Source: UBA7985 sp002711265
Lineage (GTDB): Bacteria; Pseudomonadota; Alphaproteobacteria; UBA7985
Assembly: GCA_965660945.1 (NCBI GenBank)
Contig: CBFIBS010000014.1
Span: 17,398 to 81,397 of the forward strand
DNA length: 64,000 nucleotides
Direction: 5' to 3'
Positions 39,912-49,191 of the stretch are shown here, in pieces. Position 1 is the stretch's first letter, and every line of letters begins with the position of its first letter. The notes beneath the pieces are model-generated. The model did not search any database. It saw nothing but the letters and a program-made list of their open reading frames with translations, and had not been told where the DNA came from. The translations under genes were made by a program, and so were the position numbers.

Positions 39912-40769
39912 ATGACGGCGATCAACCCCGGAGACGATGCGGCGCTGGCACTGGTCGATACCGACCGCTATCCCATCGGCGCGCTGCAGACGCCCGAGGG
40001 CGCGGCCTTCCTCAAAGACTGCCAGGATAGCATGGCCGAGCACGGCTGGTGCAATCTCGACGGTTTCATCCGGCCCGAGGCCATTGCTGCTTTGCGCGAG
40101 GAGGCCAAGGCCCTGCTCCCCACCGCCCAGACCCTGCGCGTGCGCCGGACGATCTATCAGGGGCAGGTCGAAGACGGCCTTGATCAGGATGACCTGCTCA
40201 ACCACGAATACACCCACGTGGCCCAGCAGCTCGCCGACGATCAGATCCCGGCGAGTACCCGCATCAAGCAGCTCTATCACTCCCCGCTGCTCACCGACTT
40301 CGTGCGCCGGGTGCAGCGTAAGGATCAGCTCTTCATCTGCGCCGACGACTTTCAGGCGCTGAACGTGGTCGCGCTCAACCCCGGTGGCCGCCACGCCTGG
40401 CACTACGACACCACCGAATGCACGGTCACCTTGCTGATCCAGTCGGCGGACCAGGGGGGTGATTTTGCCTTCCTGCCCAACTCCCGAACCGGCAGCGGCG
40501 AGGACAAAGCCGCCGTGCGTCGCCTGCTCGGCGGGGATATGTCCCACGCCCAGACCTTTGCGCGGGGAGACGGGGCCTTCACCCTGTTCCGCGGCGGTTA
40601 CTCGCTGCACGGGGTTACAGAGGTCGAAGGCAACCGGCCGCGGATCTCGGCTGTGCTGACCTACGACGAGCAGCCCGACCGGGTCATCAGCGACGACATC
40701 AATATCCGCATCTACGGCCCCCGGGTCGAACAGATCATCGCCCAGCGTAACCAGGAAAATCAACCGTGA
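39912..40769 (+). CDS. 2-oxoglutarate/Fe(II)-dependent oxygenase
   Basis: 285 residues. The double-stranded beta-helix facial triad is H164-x-D166 (AWHYDTTE) and H233 (SLHGVTEVEG), with R244 (NRPRIS) for 2-oxoglutarate. An internal FLPNSRTGSGEDKAAVRRLL segment sits in the usual lid position. ATG 39912 has GGGAGG just upstream. It ends in a 4-base GTGA overlap with the cysteine hydrolase, which precedes an oligopeptide-type ABC transporter on the same strand. The oxygenase probably hydroxylates the imported compound (inference); the substrate is unknown. Confidence 0.8.
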   Translation: MTAINPGDDAALALVDTDRYPIGALQTPEGAAFLKDCQDSMAEHGWCNLDGFIRPEAIAALREEAKALLPTAQTLRVRRTIYQGQVEDGLDQDDLLNHEYTHVAQQLADDQIPASTRIKQLYHSPLLTDFVRRVQRKDQLFICADDFQALNVVALNPGGRHAWHYDTTECTVTLLIQSADQGGDFAFLPNSRTGSGEDKAAVRRLLGGDMSHAQTFARGDGAFTLFRGGYSLHGVTEVEGNRPRISAVLTYDEQPDRVISDDINIRIYGPRVEQIIAQRNQENQP

Positions 40770-41338
40770 GTTCACCGCAAAACACCGCCCTCGTCGTCAT
40801 CGACGTTCAGATGGCCATGGCCCACGACGATGCTGCCGGGGCCGACCGCTCCTGCCGTCAGGCCGAAGACAACATCGCCGCCCTGCTGGCCCGCGCGCGG
40901 GGTGGTGGCACCCCGGTGTTCCATGTCCATCACCGCGGCACAGACCCGGCCGACCCGTTCCACGCGGACGCGCCCGGTTCAGCCGTGCAGCCCGTGGCAG
41001 CCCCGGCATCCGACGAACCTGTGGTGATCAAGACCACCAGCAGCGGCTTTGCCAGCACTGATCTGGAGCAGCGTCTGCGCGATGCAGGGGTCGAGCGACT
41101 GATCCTGTGCGGGGCGACGGCGAACCACTGCGTTGAGTCCACGACACGCAGCGCCTGTGATCTCGGGTTTGAGGCGATTTACGTCAGCGATGCGGTCTGG
41201 GCCTATGGCGTGACCGGGCCGGACGGCGTGCTGCACAAGGGGGATGCGATCCACTCGGTGGTGCTTGCGACGCTGGACGGGGAGATCGCCAGCGTACGTC
41301 CGACGGCGACAGTGCTGACCGAGATGAGGGGCGGTTAA
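40766..41338 (+). CDS. Isochorismatase-like cysteine hydrolase
   Basis: 190 residues with the complete Asp-Lys-Cys triad D13 (VVIDVQMAM), K89 (VVIKTTSSGF) and C122 (GATANHCVESTTR), plus the cis-peptide region before Cys. Family members hydrolyse amides, carbamates or N-carbamoyl amino acids. GTG start overlaps the 2OG oxygenase stop (GTGA). Together with an oxygenase and a peptide-type importer it suggests degradation of an amide-containing compound. A nicotinamidase of the same superfamily is encoded at 53693. Confidence 0.87.
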   Translation: MSSPQNTALVVIDVQMAMAHDDAAGADRSCRQAEDNIAALLARARGGGTPVFHVHHRGTDPADPFHADAPGSAVQPVAAPASDEPVVIKTTSSGFASTDLEQRLRDAGVERLILCGATANHCVESTTRSACDLGFEAIYVSDAVWAYGVTGPDGVLHKGDAIHSVVLATLDGEIASVRPTATVLTEMRGG

Positions 41339-41477
41339 AGTCGTCGTGATTGCGGCTTGGGACGGCAAAACCCCATAAACTTACCTGCGAGGCATGTGTT
41401 CAATACGCTTCTTATGGAACTACTTTTTCACTAGATGACAACAGCAGTGCCACAGCGTGAAACTCGGAGCATCAGAC

Positions 41478-42959
41478 GTGCAAAGCCTTATCGCAGCGAC
41501 AGTCGTCACCCTTTTCACCCTTGCGTCCACCGTCGCAGCGCAGGCCCAGCGTGCAGACGCGATCATCGGTCTTCAGCTCGAGCCCCCGCACCTTGACCCG
41601 ACTTCGGCTGCCGCAGGCGCCATCGATCAGGTGCTCTACGCCAACGTATTCGAGGGGCTGACCCGGTTCGGCCCGGACGGGTCCGTACAGCCCGGACTGG
41701 CGGCAAGCTGGACCATTTCCGACGATGGTCTGAGCTACACCTTCCAGCTGCGTGAGGGGGTGACCTTCCACGACGGTACGACCTTTGAGGCCAGCGACGT
41801 GGTGTTCTCGCTCGATCGCGCCCGGGCCGAGGATTCGACCAACGCGCAAAAGGCACTTTTCGCCGGGATCGAGCGCGTCGAGGCGCTGGGCGACAGCAGC
41901 GTGCGCATCTACCTCGCCGCGCCGCAGGGGAATTTTCTCTTCAACCTCGCCTGGGGCGACGCGGTCATGGTCGCGCCCGAGAGCATCGGGGACATCAAGA
42001 ACCTGCCCATCGGCACCGGTGCCTTCCGCTTCGAGCAGTGGCGGCGGGGCGACCAGATCAGCCTGACCCGCAATGCCGACTACTGGGGTGAGGCCGCGTC
42101 GCTGGAAGCGGCGACCTTCAAGTTCATCTCCGAGCCGACGGCGGCCTATGCGGCCATGCTGGCGGGCGACATCGATGCCTTCTACAGCTATCCGGCCCCG
42201 GAGAACCTCGCCCAGTTCGAGCGCGACCCGCGCTTCACCGTGCTCTCCGGCAATACCGAGGGTGAGACCATCCTCGCCATGAACAATCAGCAGGCACCCT
42301 TCGACGACATCCGGGTGCGCAAGGCCGTGAGCCACGCCATCGACCGGCAGGCGATCATTGACGGCGCCATGTTCGGCTACGGCACGCCCATCGGCAGCCA
42401 CTTTGCGCCGCACAATCCCGACTATGTCGATCTGACCGCCAATGCAGCCTTTGACCCGGCGCTGGCCCGCGACCTGCTGGCTCAGGCGGGCTATGCCGAG
42501 GGCTTCAGCACCACCCTCAAGCTGCCGCCGCCATCCTACGCGCGCCGGGGCGGGGAGATCATCGCCGCACAGCTGCGCGAAGTCGGTATCGAAGCCGAGA
42601 TCAGCTTCCTCGAATGGGCGCAGTGGCTGGAGCAGGTGTTCCGCGGCTACGACTACGGCCTGACCATCGTCAGCCACACCGAGCCGATGGACATCAACAT
42701 CTACGCGCGTCCGGACTACTACTTCCAGTACGACAACCCGGACTTTCAGGCGCTGATCGAGACGCTGGCGGTGCAAAGTGACCCGGCCGCACGATCTGCC
42801 CTGTTGGCGCAGGCACAGACCACAATCGCCGAGGATTTCGTCAACGGCTACCTGTTCCAGTTGGCGCTGACCTCGGTGGTCGACGCGAAGCTGCAGGGGA
42901 TCTGGAAGGACGCCCCGACCCAGGCTGTCGACCTGACCGGCGTCCGCTGGGCCGATTGA
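41478..42959 (+). CDS. Oligopeptide/dipeptide-type ABC substrate-binding protein
   Basis: 493 residues from GTG 41478, chosen because GGAG lies nine bases upstream and a clean signal peptide follows (QSLIAATVVTLFTLASTVAAQAQ); an in-frame GTG 41457 adds seven residues. SBP_bac_5 fold: LEPPHLDPTSAAAGAIDQVLYANVFEGLTRF, FHDGTTFEASDVVFSLDRA, YWGEAASLEAATFKFISEPTAAYAAMLAGDIDAF. It precedes two permeases and a fused ATPase, all tightly spaced, forming a complete importer. Ligand unknown: peptide, opine or another amide. Confidence 0.92.
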   Translation: MQSLIAATVVTLFTLASTVAAQAQRADAIIGLQLEPPHLDPTSAAAGAIDQVLYANVFEGLTRFGPDGSVQPGLAASWTISDDGLSYTFQLREGVTFHDGTTFEASDVVFSLDRARAEDSTNAQKALFAGIERVEALGDSSVRIYLAAPQGNFLFNLAWGDAVMVAPESIGDIKNLPIGTGAFRFEQWRRGDQISLTRNADYWGEAASLEAATFKFISEPTAAYAAMLAGDIDAFYSYPAPENLAQFERDPRFTVLSGNTEGETILAMNNQQAPFDDIRVRKAVSHAIDRQAIIDGAMFGYGTPIGSHFAPHNPDYVDLTANAAFDPALARDLLAQAGYAEGFSTTLKLPPPSYARRGGEIIAAQLREVGIEAEISFLEWAQWLEQVFRGYDYGLTIVSHTEPMDINIYARPDYYFQYDNPDFQALIETLAVQSDPAARSALLAQAQTTIAEDFVNGYLFQLALTSVVDAKLQGIWKDAPTQAVDLTGVRWAD

Positions 42960-42986
42960 TCAGCCCATGGCGCGTTGGCACCATCG

Positions 42987-43934
42987 ATGATCGGGTTTGC
43001 GCTTCATCGTCTGGTGTCGCTGCTGGCGTCCCTTGTTGTCGCCAGTCTGGTGATCTTTGCCGCGGTCGAAATCGTCCCCGGTGACCCCGCACGCTTCATG
43101 CTCGGGATCAACGCCCAGCCTGATACGGTGGCGGCGCTGCGCGCCGAACTCGGCCTCGACCGCTCGCTAGCCGAGCGTTACCTCGGCTGGGTAGGGGGGC
43201 TGTTCACCGGGGATCTCGGGGTTTCCTACACCTACCGCTCGCCAGTGTCTGAAATTGTCGCTGAACGGCTGCAGGTCTCTCTGCCGCTGGCGGTATACGC
43301 GCTGGTACTGACCGTGGTCATTGCCTTCCCCGTCGGCATGCTCGCGGCGGGAAGCCGGGGCGGGGCGGTGGACACGCTGTTCACCGGGGCCACGCAGCTG
43401 GGGATCGCGGTGCCGAATTTCTGGTTCGCCCTGCTGCTGATCCTGCTGTTTTCGGTCAATCTGGGTTGGTTTTCCGCCGGCGGCTTTCCGGGGTGGGAAG
43501 CCGGTTTGCTGCCGGGGCTGCGGGCGCTGACCCTGCCGGCGATCGCGCTGGCGCTGCCGCAGGCCTCGATCCTCGCGCGGGTGCTGCGCTCATCGCTGAT
43601 CGATACCCTTTCGGACGACTATGTCCGCACCGCACGGGCCAAGGGCCTGAGCGCCGGGCAGGCCCTGCGCCGCCACGCCCTGCGCAACGCCATGATCCCG
43701 GTCTTTACCATCATCGGGCTGCAGTTTTCCTTCCTGATCGCCGGTGCCGTCATCATCGAGAACGTGTTTTTCCTGCCCGGGCTGGGGCGGCTGGTGTTGC
43801 AGGCCATCACCCAGCGCGACCTGATTGTGGTTGAAAGCGTGGTCATGCTGCTGGTGCTGGCGGTGATCCTCGTCAATTTCGTGGTCGAGCTGGCCTACGC
43901 CTGGATCGACCCGCGCCTGAGGAAACCATCGTGA
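42987..43934 (+). CDS. Peptide-type ABC transporter permease (DppB-like)
   Basis: 315 residues, six hydrophobic segments. DppB motifs: IVPGDPARFMLG, GDLGVSYTYRSPV and the EAA loop DDYVRTARAKGLSAGQALRRHALRNAMIPV. ATG 42987 is preferred over TTG 42975. The stop overlaps the next start by GTGA. Confidence 0.92.
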   Translation: MIGFALHRLVSLLASLVVASLVIFAAVEIVPGDPARFMLGINAQPDTVAALRAELGLDRSLAERYLGWVGGLFTGDLGVSYTYRSPVSEIVAERLQVSLPLAVYALVLTVVIAFPVGMLAAGSRGGAVDTLFTGATQLGIAVPNFWFALLLILLFSVNLGWFSAGGFPGWEAGLLPGLRALTLPAIALALPQASILARVLRSSLIDTLSDDYVRTARAKGLSAGQALRRHALRNAMIPVFTIIGLQFSFLIAGAVIIENVFFLPGLGRLVLQAITQRDLIVVESVVMLLVLAVILVNFVVELAYAWIDPRLRKPS

Positions 43935-44770
43935 GCGCCCGGCTGCTGATCGGGCTAGGGCTGAGCGGGCTGTTCGTCGCCGCCGGACTGGTTTCGCTGC
44001 TGTGGACCCCGCACGACGTGACCAGCCTGAACATCGCCGCCAAGTTCGCGCCGGCGTCGGCAGACCATCTGCTGGGGACGGACCATTTCGGCCGCGATAT
44101 CCTGTCGATGATCATGGTCGGCGCCCGCACGTCGATCGCGGTGGCTTTGCTCGCCGTGGGGATTGGCATGCTGGGCGGGGTGCCGCTGGGGTTGCTCGCC
44201 GCTGCCACGCGGGGCAGCCTGCTCGACGATGCGGTGATGCGTTTCAACGATCTGGTCTTCGCCTTTCCCGCACTGCTGATCGCGATCATGATCACGGCCA
44301 TTGTTGGCCCGTCGGCGGTCAACGCCATCGTGGCCATCGGTATTTTCAACATTCCCGTTTTTGCCCGGCTGGTGCGCGCCGGGGCGCTGCCGCTGTGGAC
44401 GCTCGACTTCGTGCTCTCCGCGCGGGTCAGCGGCAAGGGCGCGGCCCGCATCTCGGTCCAGCATATACTGCCCAACCTGACCAACCTGCTGATCGTGCAG
44501 GGGACGATCCAGTTCTCGCTCGGGATCCTCGCCGAAGCCGGGCTGAGCTTTGTCGGGCTGGGCGCGCAGCCGCCCACGCCCAGCTGGGGGCGGATGCTGG
44601 CCGAGAGCCAGACCATGATCGCCTTCGCCCCGCATCTGGCGCTGATCCCCGGGCTGGCGATCCTGCTGACCGTGCTGGGCCTGAACCTCGCCGGCGAAGG
44701 TCTGCGCGACGCGCTCGACCCGAAGTCCCAAAAGGGCGCGCAGCAGGGCTCGGGGAGGCCCGCGCCATGA
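43931..44770 (+). CDS. Peptide-type ABC transporter permease (DppC-like)
   Basis: 279 residues. DppC motifs: HLLGTDHFGRDILSMIMVGARTSI and a C-terminal EAA-type loop with GLSFVGLGAQPPTPSWGRMLAES. GTG start overlapping the upstream stop; its own stop overlaps the ATPase start by ATGA. Works as a heterodimer with the preceding permease. Confidence 0.92.
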   Translation: MSARLLIGLGLSGLFVAAGLVSLLWTPHDVTSLNIAAKFAPASADHLLGTDHFGRDILSMIMVGARTSIAVALLAVGIGMLGGVPLGLLAAATRGSLLDDAVMRFNDLVFAFPALLIAIMITAIVGPSAVNAIVAIGIFNIPVFARLVRAGALPLWTLDFVLSARVSGKGAARISVQHILPNLTNLLIVQGTIQFSLGILAEAGLSFVGLGAQPPTPSWGRMLAESQTMIAFAPHLALIPGLAILLTVLGLNLAGEGLRDALDPKSQKGAQQGSGRPAP

Positions 44771-46347
44771 CCCTGCTCACCGTCGAAGGCCTCAGCCTGT
44801 CGATCCATGGCACCCCGATCCTGCGCGACCTGTCGTTTGGGATCGAAGCCGGTGAAATCCTGAGCGTGATCGGTGAAAGCGGGTCGGGTAAGTCGCTGAC
44901 GGCACTATCGATCATGCAGCTGCTGCCCAGCGGCAGCCAATCGCGCGGCCGGGTGCTGTTCTCGGGGCAGGACCTCGCCACCGCCGACGAGCCCGACCTC
45001 TGTGCCGTTCGAGGGCGCGACATCGGCATGGTGTTTCAGGAGCCGATGACCGCCCTCAACCCGCTGCAGACCATCGGGCAGCAGGTCGCCGAGACCATTC
45101 GGATCCACGATGGCGCTTCCCCGCAGCAGGCACTGGAGCGCGCCGAGGCCGTATTGGAGCAGTGCGAGCTGCCCGCCGCGCAGGTGCCGCTGTCGCGCTA
45201 TCCGCACCAGCTTTCTGGGGGGCAGCGCCAGCGGGTTGTGATCGCCATGGCCATCGCCATGCGCCCGCGCCTGCTGATCGCCGATGAACCGACCACAGCG
45301 CTGGACGTGACTACGCAGGCGGAAATCCTTGCGCTGCTGCAGCGGCTGGTGGCGGCTGAGGCAATGGCGCTGATGCTGATCACCCACGACCTTGCCGTCG
45401 CCGCCAGCCTCGCCGACCGGATCTTGGTCATGCACGACGGCGCGGTGGTCGAGCAGGCACCGACCCCGGCGCTGCTCAAGGCGCGCGCGCACCCCCACAC
45501 CCAACTGCTGTTCGACGCCACCGATCATCGCCCCGACCGGCGACCAGCCCCGACCTCCGCGCAGACCCCGGCTGAAGGACCGCTGTTGCGCGTGCAGGAC
45601 GTGGTGCAGGAATACCGCTTGCCGCGGCCTCACCCACTGACCGGCAGCCGGGTTCGCCGGGCCGTCGATGGGGTCAGTCTCCAGATCGAGCGTGGCCGCT
45701 GCCTCGCGCTGGTCGGTGAGAGCGGCTCCGGCAAGTCGACGCTCGCGCGGGCCATACTGGGGCTGGAGCCGATCCGCGAGGGACAGATTGCCCTGGGCGG
45801 CCGGGATGTCTTTGCCGACGCCGGCGCCCGCGCCGGCATGCAGGCGGTGTTTCAGGATCCCTACGGGTCTTTCAATCCGCGCTGGCGGGTTTCACGCCTG
45901 ATCGCCGAACCGTTCTTCCGCCTCGGCCGCGCCGCGCGCGATGAGGAAATCGATGAAGCGCTGGTTTCTGTGGGGCTGACCCCAGCGGACAAGCACAAGC
46001 ACATCCACGCCTTTTCCGGTGGTCAGCGCCAGCGGTTGGCGTTGGCGCGTGCACTGATCACCCGGCCCGAGCTGATCATCCTCGATGAGGCAGTGTCAGC
46101 GCTGGATGTTTCGGTGCGGGCGCAGATCCTCGACCTGCTGGCGCAGTTGTCAGCGGATTTCGGGCTGACGTACCTGTTTATCACCCACGACCTGAGCGTC
46201 GTGCGGGCCATCGCCGATGACGTGGCGGTGATGCAGGCTGGGAAGATTGTCGAGAGGGGTCGGACCGACGCGGTGTTCGCCGGTCCGGAAAGCGCCTATG
46301 CCGCGCGGCTGCTCGCCGCCGCACCCCGCCTCCCCGCGATGGGGTGA
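44767..46347 (+). CDS. Fused dual ABC ATPase (DppD-DppF-like) of peptide-type importer
   Basis: 526 residues comprising two complete ATPase domains. Domain 1 (about 1-255): GESGSGKSLTALSIMQLL, LSGGQRQRVVIAMAIAMRPRLLIADEPTTALDVT. Domain 2 (about 275-525): GESGSGKSTLARAILGL, FSGGQRQRLALARALITRPELIILDEAVSALDVS. Both have a Walker A, signature and Walker B. The fusion replaces the separate D and F subunits. Start ATG 44767 overlaps the permease stop (ATGA); a long in-frame reading upstream is a shadow of the permease gene. Confidence 0.92.
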   Translation: MTLLTVEGLSLSIHGTPILRDLSFGIEAGEILSVIGESGSGKSLTALSIMQLLPSGSQSRGRVLFSGQDLATADEPDLCAVRGRDIGMVFQEPMTALNPLQTIGQQVAETIRIHDGASPQQALERAEAVLEQCELPAAQVPLSRYPHQLSGGQRQRVVIAMAIAMRPRLLIADEPTTALDVTTQAEILALLQRLVAAEAMALMLITHDLAVAASLADRILVMHDGAVVEQAPTPALLKARAHPHTQLLFDATDHRPDRRPAPTSAQTPAEGPLLRVQDVVQEYRLPRPHPLTGSRVRRAVDGVSLQIERGRCLALVGESGSGKSTLARAILGLEPIREGQIALGGRDVFADAGARAGMQAVFQDPYGSFNPRWRVSRLIAEPFFRLGRAARDEEIDEALVSVGLTPADKHKHIHAFSGGQRQRLALARALITRPELIILDEAVSALDVSVRAQILDLLAQLSADFGLTYLFITHDLSVVRAIADDVAVMQAGKIVERGRTDAVFAGPESAYAARLLAAAPRLPAMG

Positions 46348-46389
46348 GGATCGAGAGCGCGAGCGGCGGTTCGTCAGCGCGTCCTCAGG

Positions 46390-46986
46390 CTACTGCTTGC
46401 CGCGGGACAGCAGCGCCCAGATGCCGGGCATGAGGGCGGCAGCGAGGATAAGCTTCAGCAGATCACCGGCGAGGAAAGGGGTCATGCCCCATGCCACGAT
46501 CGGGTTGTCCCAACCCAGCACCGTGCCCAGCCAGATCAGGCCGGGGATGTAGATCACGATGTTCCCGATCAGCATCGCGCCCGCCGTGCCCAGTGGGCTG
46601 CGATCCCAGCCGCGCTCGGCGAGGAAACCGACGACACCGGCCGCGAGGACGAAACCGAGCAGGTAACCACCGGTCGTGCTCATCATGTACGCAAGACCAA
46701 TGCCCTTTTCTGGGGTGCCGGCGAAGACCGGCAGTCCCGCTGCACCCTCTGCGAGGTAGAGCAGCACCGTCGCCATACCAAGGCGCCAGCCAAAGGCCAT
46801 GCCGATGACCAGCACAACCAGAGTCTGCAGGGTCAGGGGAACCGGCCAGAACGGAATGCTGATCTTCGCGGAAACCCACAGCGCCAGGCTGCCGAGGATG
46901 GCGAGGCCGACGTTGCGGATCAGGCTGTTTTCAATGGGGACGAGCGCCTGCGCCATGGTTTGAGCGGGCATCGCGTTGATGGTCAT
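46390..46986 (-). CDS. bioY: Biotin transporter BioY
   Basis: 198 residues, about six hydrophobic segments, with BioY signatures ISIPFWPVPLTLQTLVVLVIGMAFGWRLG, GLPVFAGTPEKGIGLAYMMSTTGGYLLGF and a C-terminal FLAGDLLKLILAAALMPGIW. It is the substrate-binding S component of an ECF-type biotin importer; no BioM/BioN is adjacent, and solitary BioY proteins are known to function alone. ATG 46986 with GGAGA six bases upstream. Convergent with the peptide transporter operon. Confidence 0.93.
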   Translation of the reverse strand: MTINAMPAQTMAQALVPIENSLIRNVGLAILGSLALWVSAKISIPFWPVPLTLQTLVVLVIGMAFGWRLGMATVLLYLAEGAAGLPVFAGTPEKGIGLAYMMSTTGGYLLGFVLAAGVVGFLAERGWDRSPLGTAGAMLIGNIVIYIPGLIWLGTVLGWDNPIVAWGMTPFLAGDLLKLILAAALMPGIWALLSRGKQ

Positions 46987-47207
46987 TGCTGTTCTCCAGA
47001 ACTGTATTTCGCGGCGGTATTTATGCACTTTGCCTTTCGAGGGTCCAGATCGAAGGTGCTGGGGGCTGCCCCGACCTGAGCAAATGCTTGGGGGTAAGTC
47101 GGCGTGGCAACAGGGCTGACGCAGCCGGTTGAAAGTCAGGGATGGTGTCGGCTGTATCTTTGCGTAAACTCCGCCCGTACCGTCACCGACCGTTGTGGAA
47201 CCCTTCC

Positions 47208-48038
47208 ATGCCCAAGCGCCTGACCGCCGAACAGCAAGCCGCCTACCAGCGCGATGGTTACGTCGCGCCCATCGATATCTTTTCCGCCGATGAGATCGCC
47301 GAAATCCGTGCCGAGATCGAAGCCGCCGAGGCCACCTGGCCCAACGCCCTCGATGGCGCGGGGCGCAACAACGGGCATCTGGCGCTGCCGGTTCTCGACC
47401 GGATCGTACACGACAGCCGGGTACTCGACGCCATCGAAGACGTGCTCGGCGGGGACATTCTCGCAGCGGGATCGACCCTGTTCATCAAGGAACCGCAGAG
47501 CGAGGGCTTCATCAGCTGGCATCAGGATGCCCGCTACGCCGGGATGGAGCCGCACGACTGGGTCACCGGTTGGGTCGCGATCAGCAACGTAACCGAAGAA
47601 AACGGCTGCATGTACATGATTCCCGGCTCGCACCACGCGCCGCTGCGCGATCACGTCGACACCTTCGGCGACGATAATCTGCTGACGCGGGGGCAGGAAG
47701 TGCAGGACGTGGACGAGGCCGCCGCCGTGCCACTGCCGCTCAAGCCCGGGCAGATGTCGCTGCACCATCCGCGCACGGTCCATGGTTCAGGCGCCAACCG
47801 CTCGGACGAGCGCCGGATCGGCTTTGCGCTGCAGAGCTATATCACCCCGCGTGTGCATCAGGTGCTGGGCGAGATGTACGTGCAGAGCGCGCGGGGCGGC
47901 GAAGGCGGTCACAGCCATATCGAGGCCCCACGCGTGGGCGAGGCCATGAGCGATGAGGCCGTCGCCCTGCGCATCGATGCCAACCAGAAGCTGTCGGATA
48001 TTCTCTACGCTGGTGCGGAGCGCAAGCGCGACTATTAG
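47208..48038 (+). CDS. Phytanoyl-CoA dioxygenase-family (PhyH) oxygenase
   Basis: 276 residues. Iron ligands H105-x-D107 (SWHQDARY) and H192 (RTVHGSGANRSDERRIG), with R203 as the probable 2-oxoglutarate Arg. The PhyH family hydroxylates lipids, ectoine and many small molecules. Its 3' end overlaps the convergent GntR gene by 4 bp, and that regulator may control it. ATG 47208; a 221-bp spacer separates it from the divergent bioY. Confidence 0.88.
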   Translation: MPKRLTAEQQAAYQRDGYVAPIDIFSADEIAEIRAEIEAAEATWPNALDGAGRNNGHLALPVLDRIVHDSRVLDAIEDVLGGDILAAGSTLFIKEPQSEGFISWHQDARYAGMEPHDWVTGWVAISNVTEENGCMYMIPGSHHAPLRDHVDTFGDDNLLTRGQEVQDVDEAAAVPLPLKPGQMSLHHPRTVHGSGANRSDERRIGFALQSYITPRVHQVLGEMYVQSARGGEGGHSHIEAPRVGEAMSDEAVALRIDANQKLSDILYAGAERKRDY

Positions 48039-48712
48039 CCGGGCAGGATGCTCTTGTCGTTGAAGGCAGCGAGGGTGTGGTTGAGACCCTTAATGATATG
48101 CTGCTCAAGGATCTCTGCGCACAGGTCGACCTTGCGCTCAAGCGCCGCCTGGAACATGGCATGGTGCTCGTCGACGGCTTCTTCGCCGCGGTAGGTCAGG
48201 ACCAGCATCTGGTAGCGCAGATACTTGTCGTAGAGCACCGCGTGCAGCGAAAGCAGGTTCTGCGAGCCACAGGCTTCGATCAGCGCGAGGTGAAAACCCG
48301 AGTCGTAGCGCTTCCAGTCTTCCTTCTGGCTCTGGTCACCGACCAGCATCTTCTGCTCCATCAGGTGCAACTTGTGATGAGCGGCAACCAGATTGCCCTC
48401 CCAGTCCGTATCACCCTTGGCCACAGACAGGCGCAATGCGTGACACTCGAGCAGAACCCGCAGGTTGGCGACTTCGATCAGGTCATCCTTGGACACCGGG
48501 CGCACGAAGAAACCGCGCTGGTCCTGCGCGTCGACAAAGCCTTCGCTGGCAAGCCGGTTGAGGGTCTCCCGCAGCGTCGACATGCTGGCCGAATACCGGT
48601 TGCGCAGGCCGTCGAGTTTCAGCTTCGCGCCCGGCGCAAGGTGCCCGAAAATGATGTCGCGCTTGATGTTCTGGTAGGTGGACGCTCCAACCGCGTTCAG
48701 GGATTTGCTCAT
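48035..48712 (-). CDS. GntR-family (FCD) transcriptional regulator
   Basis: 225 residues. N-terminal winged helix (YQNIKRDIIFGHLAPGAKLKLDGLRNRYSASMSTLRETLNRLASEGFV) and FCD effector domain (YDSGFHLALIEACGSQNLLSLHAVLYDKYLRYQ). It resembles regulators such as CsiR, which control PhyH-type CsiD genes; here too it lies beside a PhyH-type oxygenase, tail to tail with 4-bp overlap. The upstream region carries an inverted repeat at 48734-48754. Confidence 0.88.
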   Translation of the reverse strand: MSKSLNAVGASTYQNIKRDIIFGHLAPGAKLKLDGLRNRYSASMSTLRETLNRLASEGFVDAQDQRGFFVRPVSKDDLIEVANLRVLLECHALRLSVAKGDTDWEGNLVAAHHKLHLMEQKMLVGDQSQKEDWKRYDSGFHLALIEACGSQNLLSLHAVLYDKYLRYQMLVLTYRGEEAVDEHHAMFQAALERKVDLCAEILEQHIIKGLNHTLAAFNDKSILPG

Positions 48713-48733
48713 AAGATTTAATCAGATGTGAAT

Positions 48734-48754
48734 ATAGAACACCGTTCATTCTAT
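48734..48754. promoter_or_regulatory. Candidate GntR operator
   Basis: ATAGAA-N9-TTCTAT inverted repeat, 22 bp upstream of the gntR start at 48712, in an AT-rich promoter region. Confidence 0.45.
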
Positions 48755-48843
48755 TGTTTTGGAACCTCAACCTCGATGGGGCCGCCGCGCGGTAGACTTT
48801 AGCTCACAGCTTACTTGAGTATAGCATGACGGCTGGCGTGTAG

Positions 48844-49011
48844 CACATCGCCTCGGCCACCGATGATTTATTCGCGACCGCTGAACGCCTGCAGCAGACC
48901 GGTTTTTAGCGCCTACGCATCGAAGGCGGGTGCTATACTGTGCTACAGCAGCACTTGAGTCTGGACAGCGCGGCGCTTGAGTGCCTGCAGCAGTACCTGC
49001 ATTCACGATAA
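48844..49011 (+). pseudogene. Possible gene remnant with one in-frame stop
   Basis: About 55 codons of protein-like sequence interrupted by TAG at 48907-48909 and bounded by an upstream in-frame TAG (48841). No start codon with a ribosome site and no family recognised. Offered only as a candidate remnant. Confidence 0.25.
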
Positions 49012-49191
49012 TCGGGACGGTGAGGGCTAATTATTCCAGCTTTATTGCCGCCTAGCCTAAAATGGTTTCTTCTTCGACATCGTGGAGCGTTGGGGCGTTT
49101 ACCCCGGCTACGGCGCCCGCAACGCTTCAGTCCGGCTCGCCGCTCAGGTAGGGCGGAGTCAGACCACAGGCCACAGGGGGCAAGCCACACC

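Larger units (their letters stand above)
48713..49191. other. Intergenic region of 479 bp, partly decayed coding sequence
   Basis: Promoter of the GntR gene at the left end. From 48844 to 49011 the plus strand reads like a protein (DDLFATAERLQQTGF, then a TAG at 48907, then RLRIEGGCYTVLQQHLSLD) and ends at TAA 49009. This is probably a remnant of a lost gene; family not recognised. A further gene-like stretch before 49191 is weaker. Confidence 0.4.
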
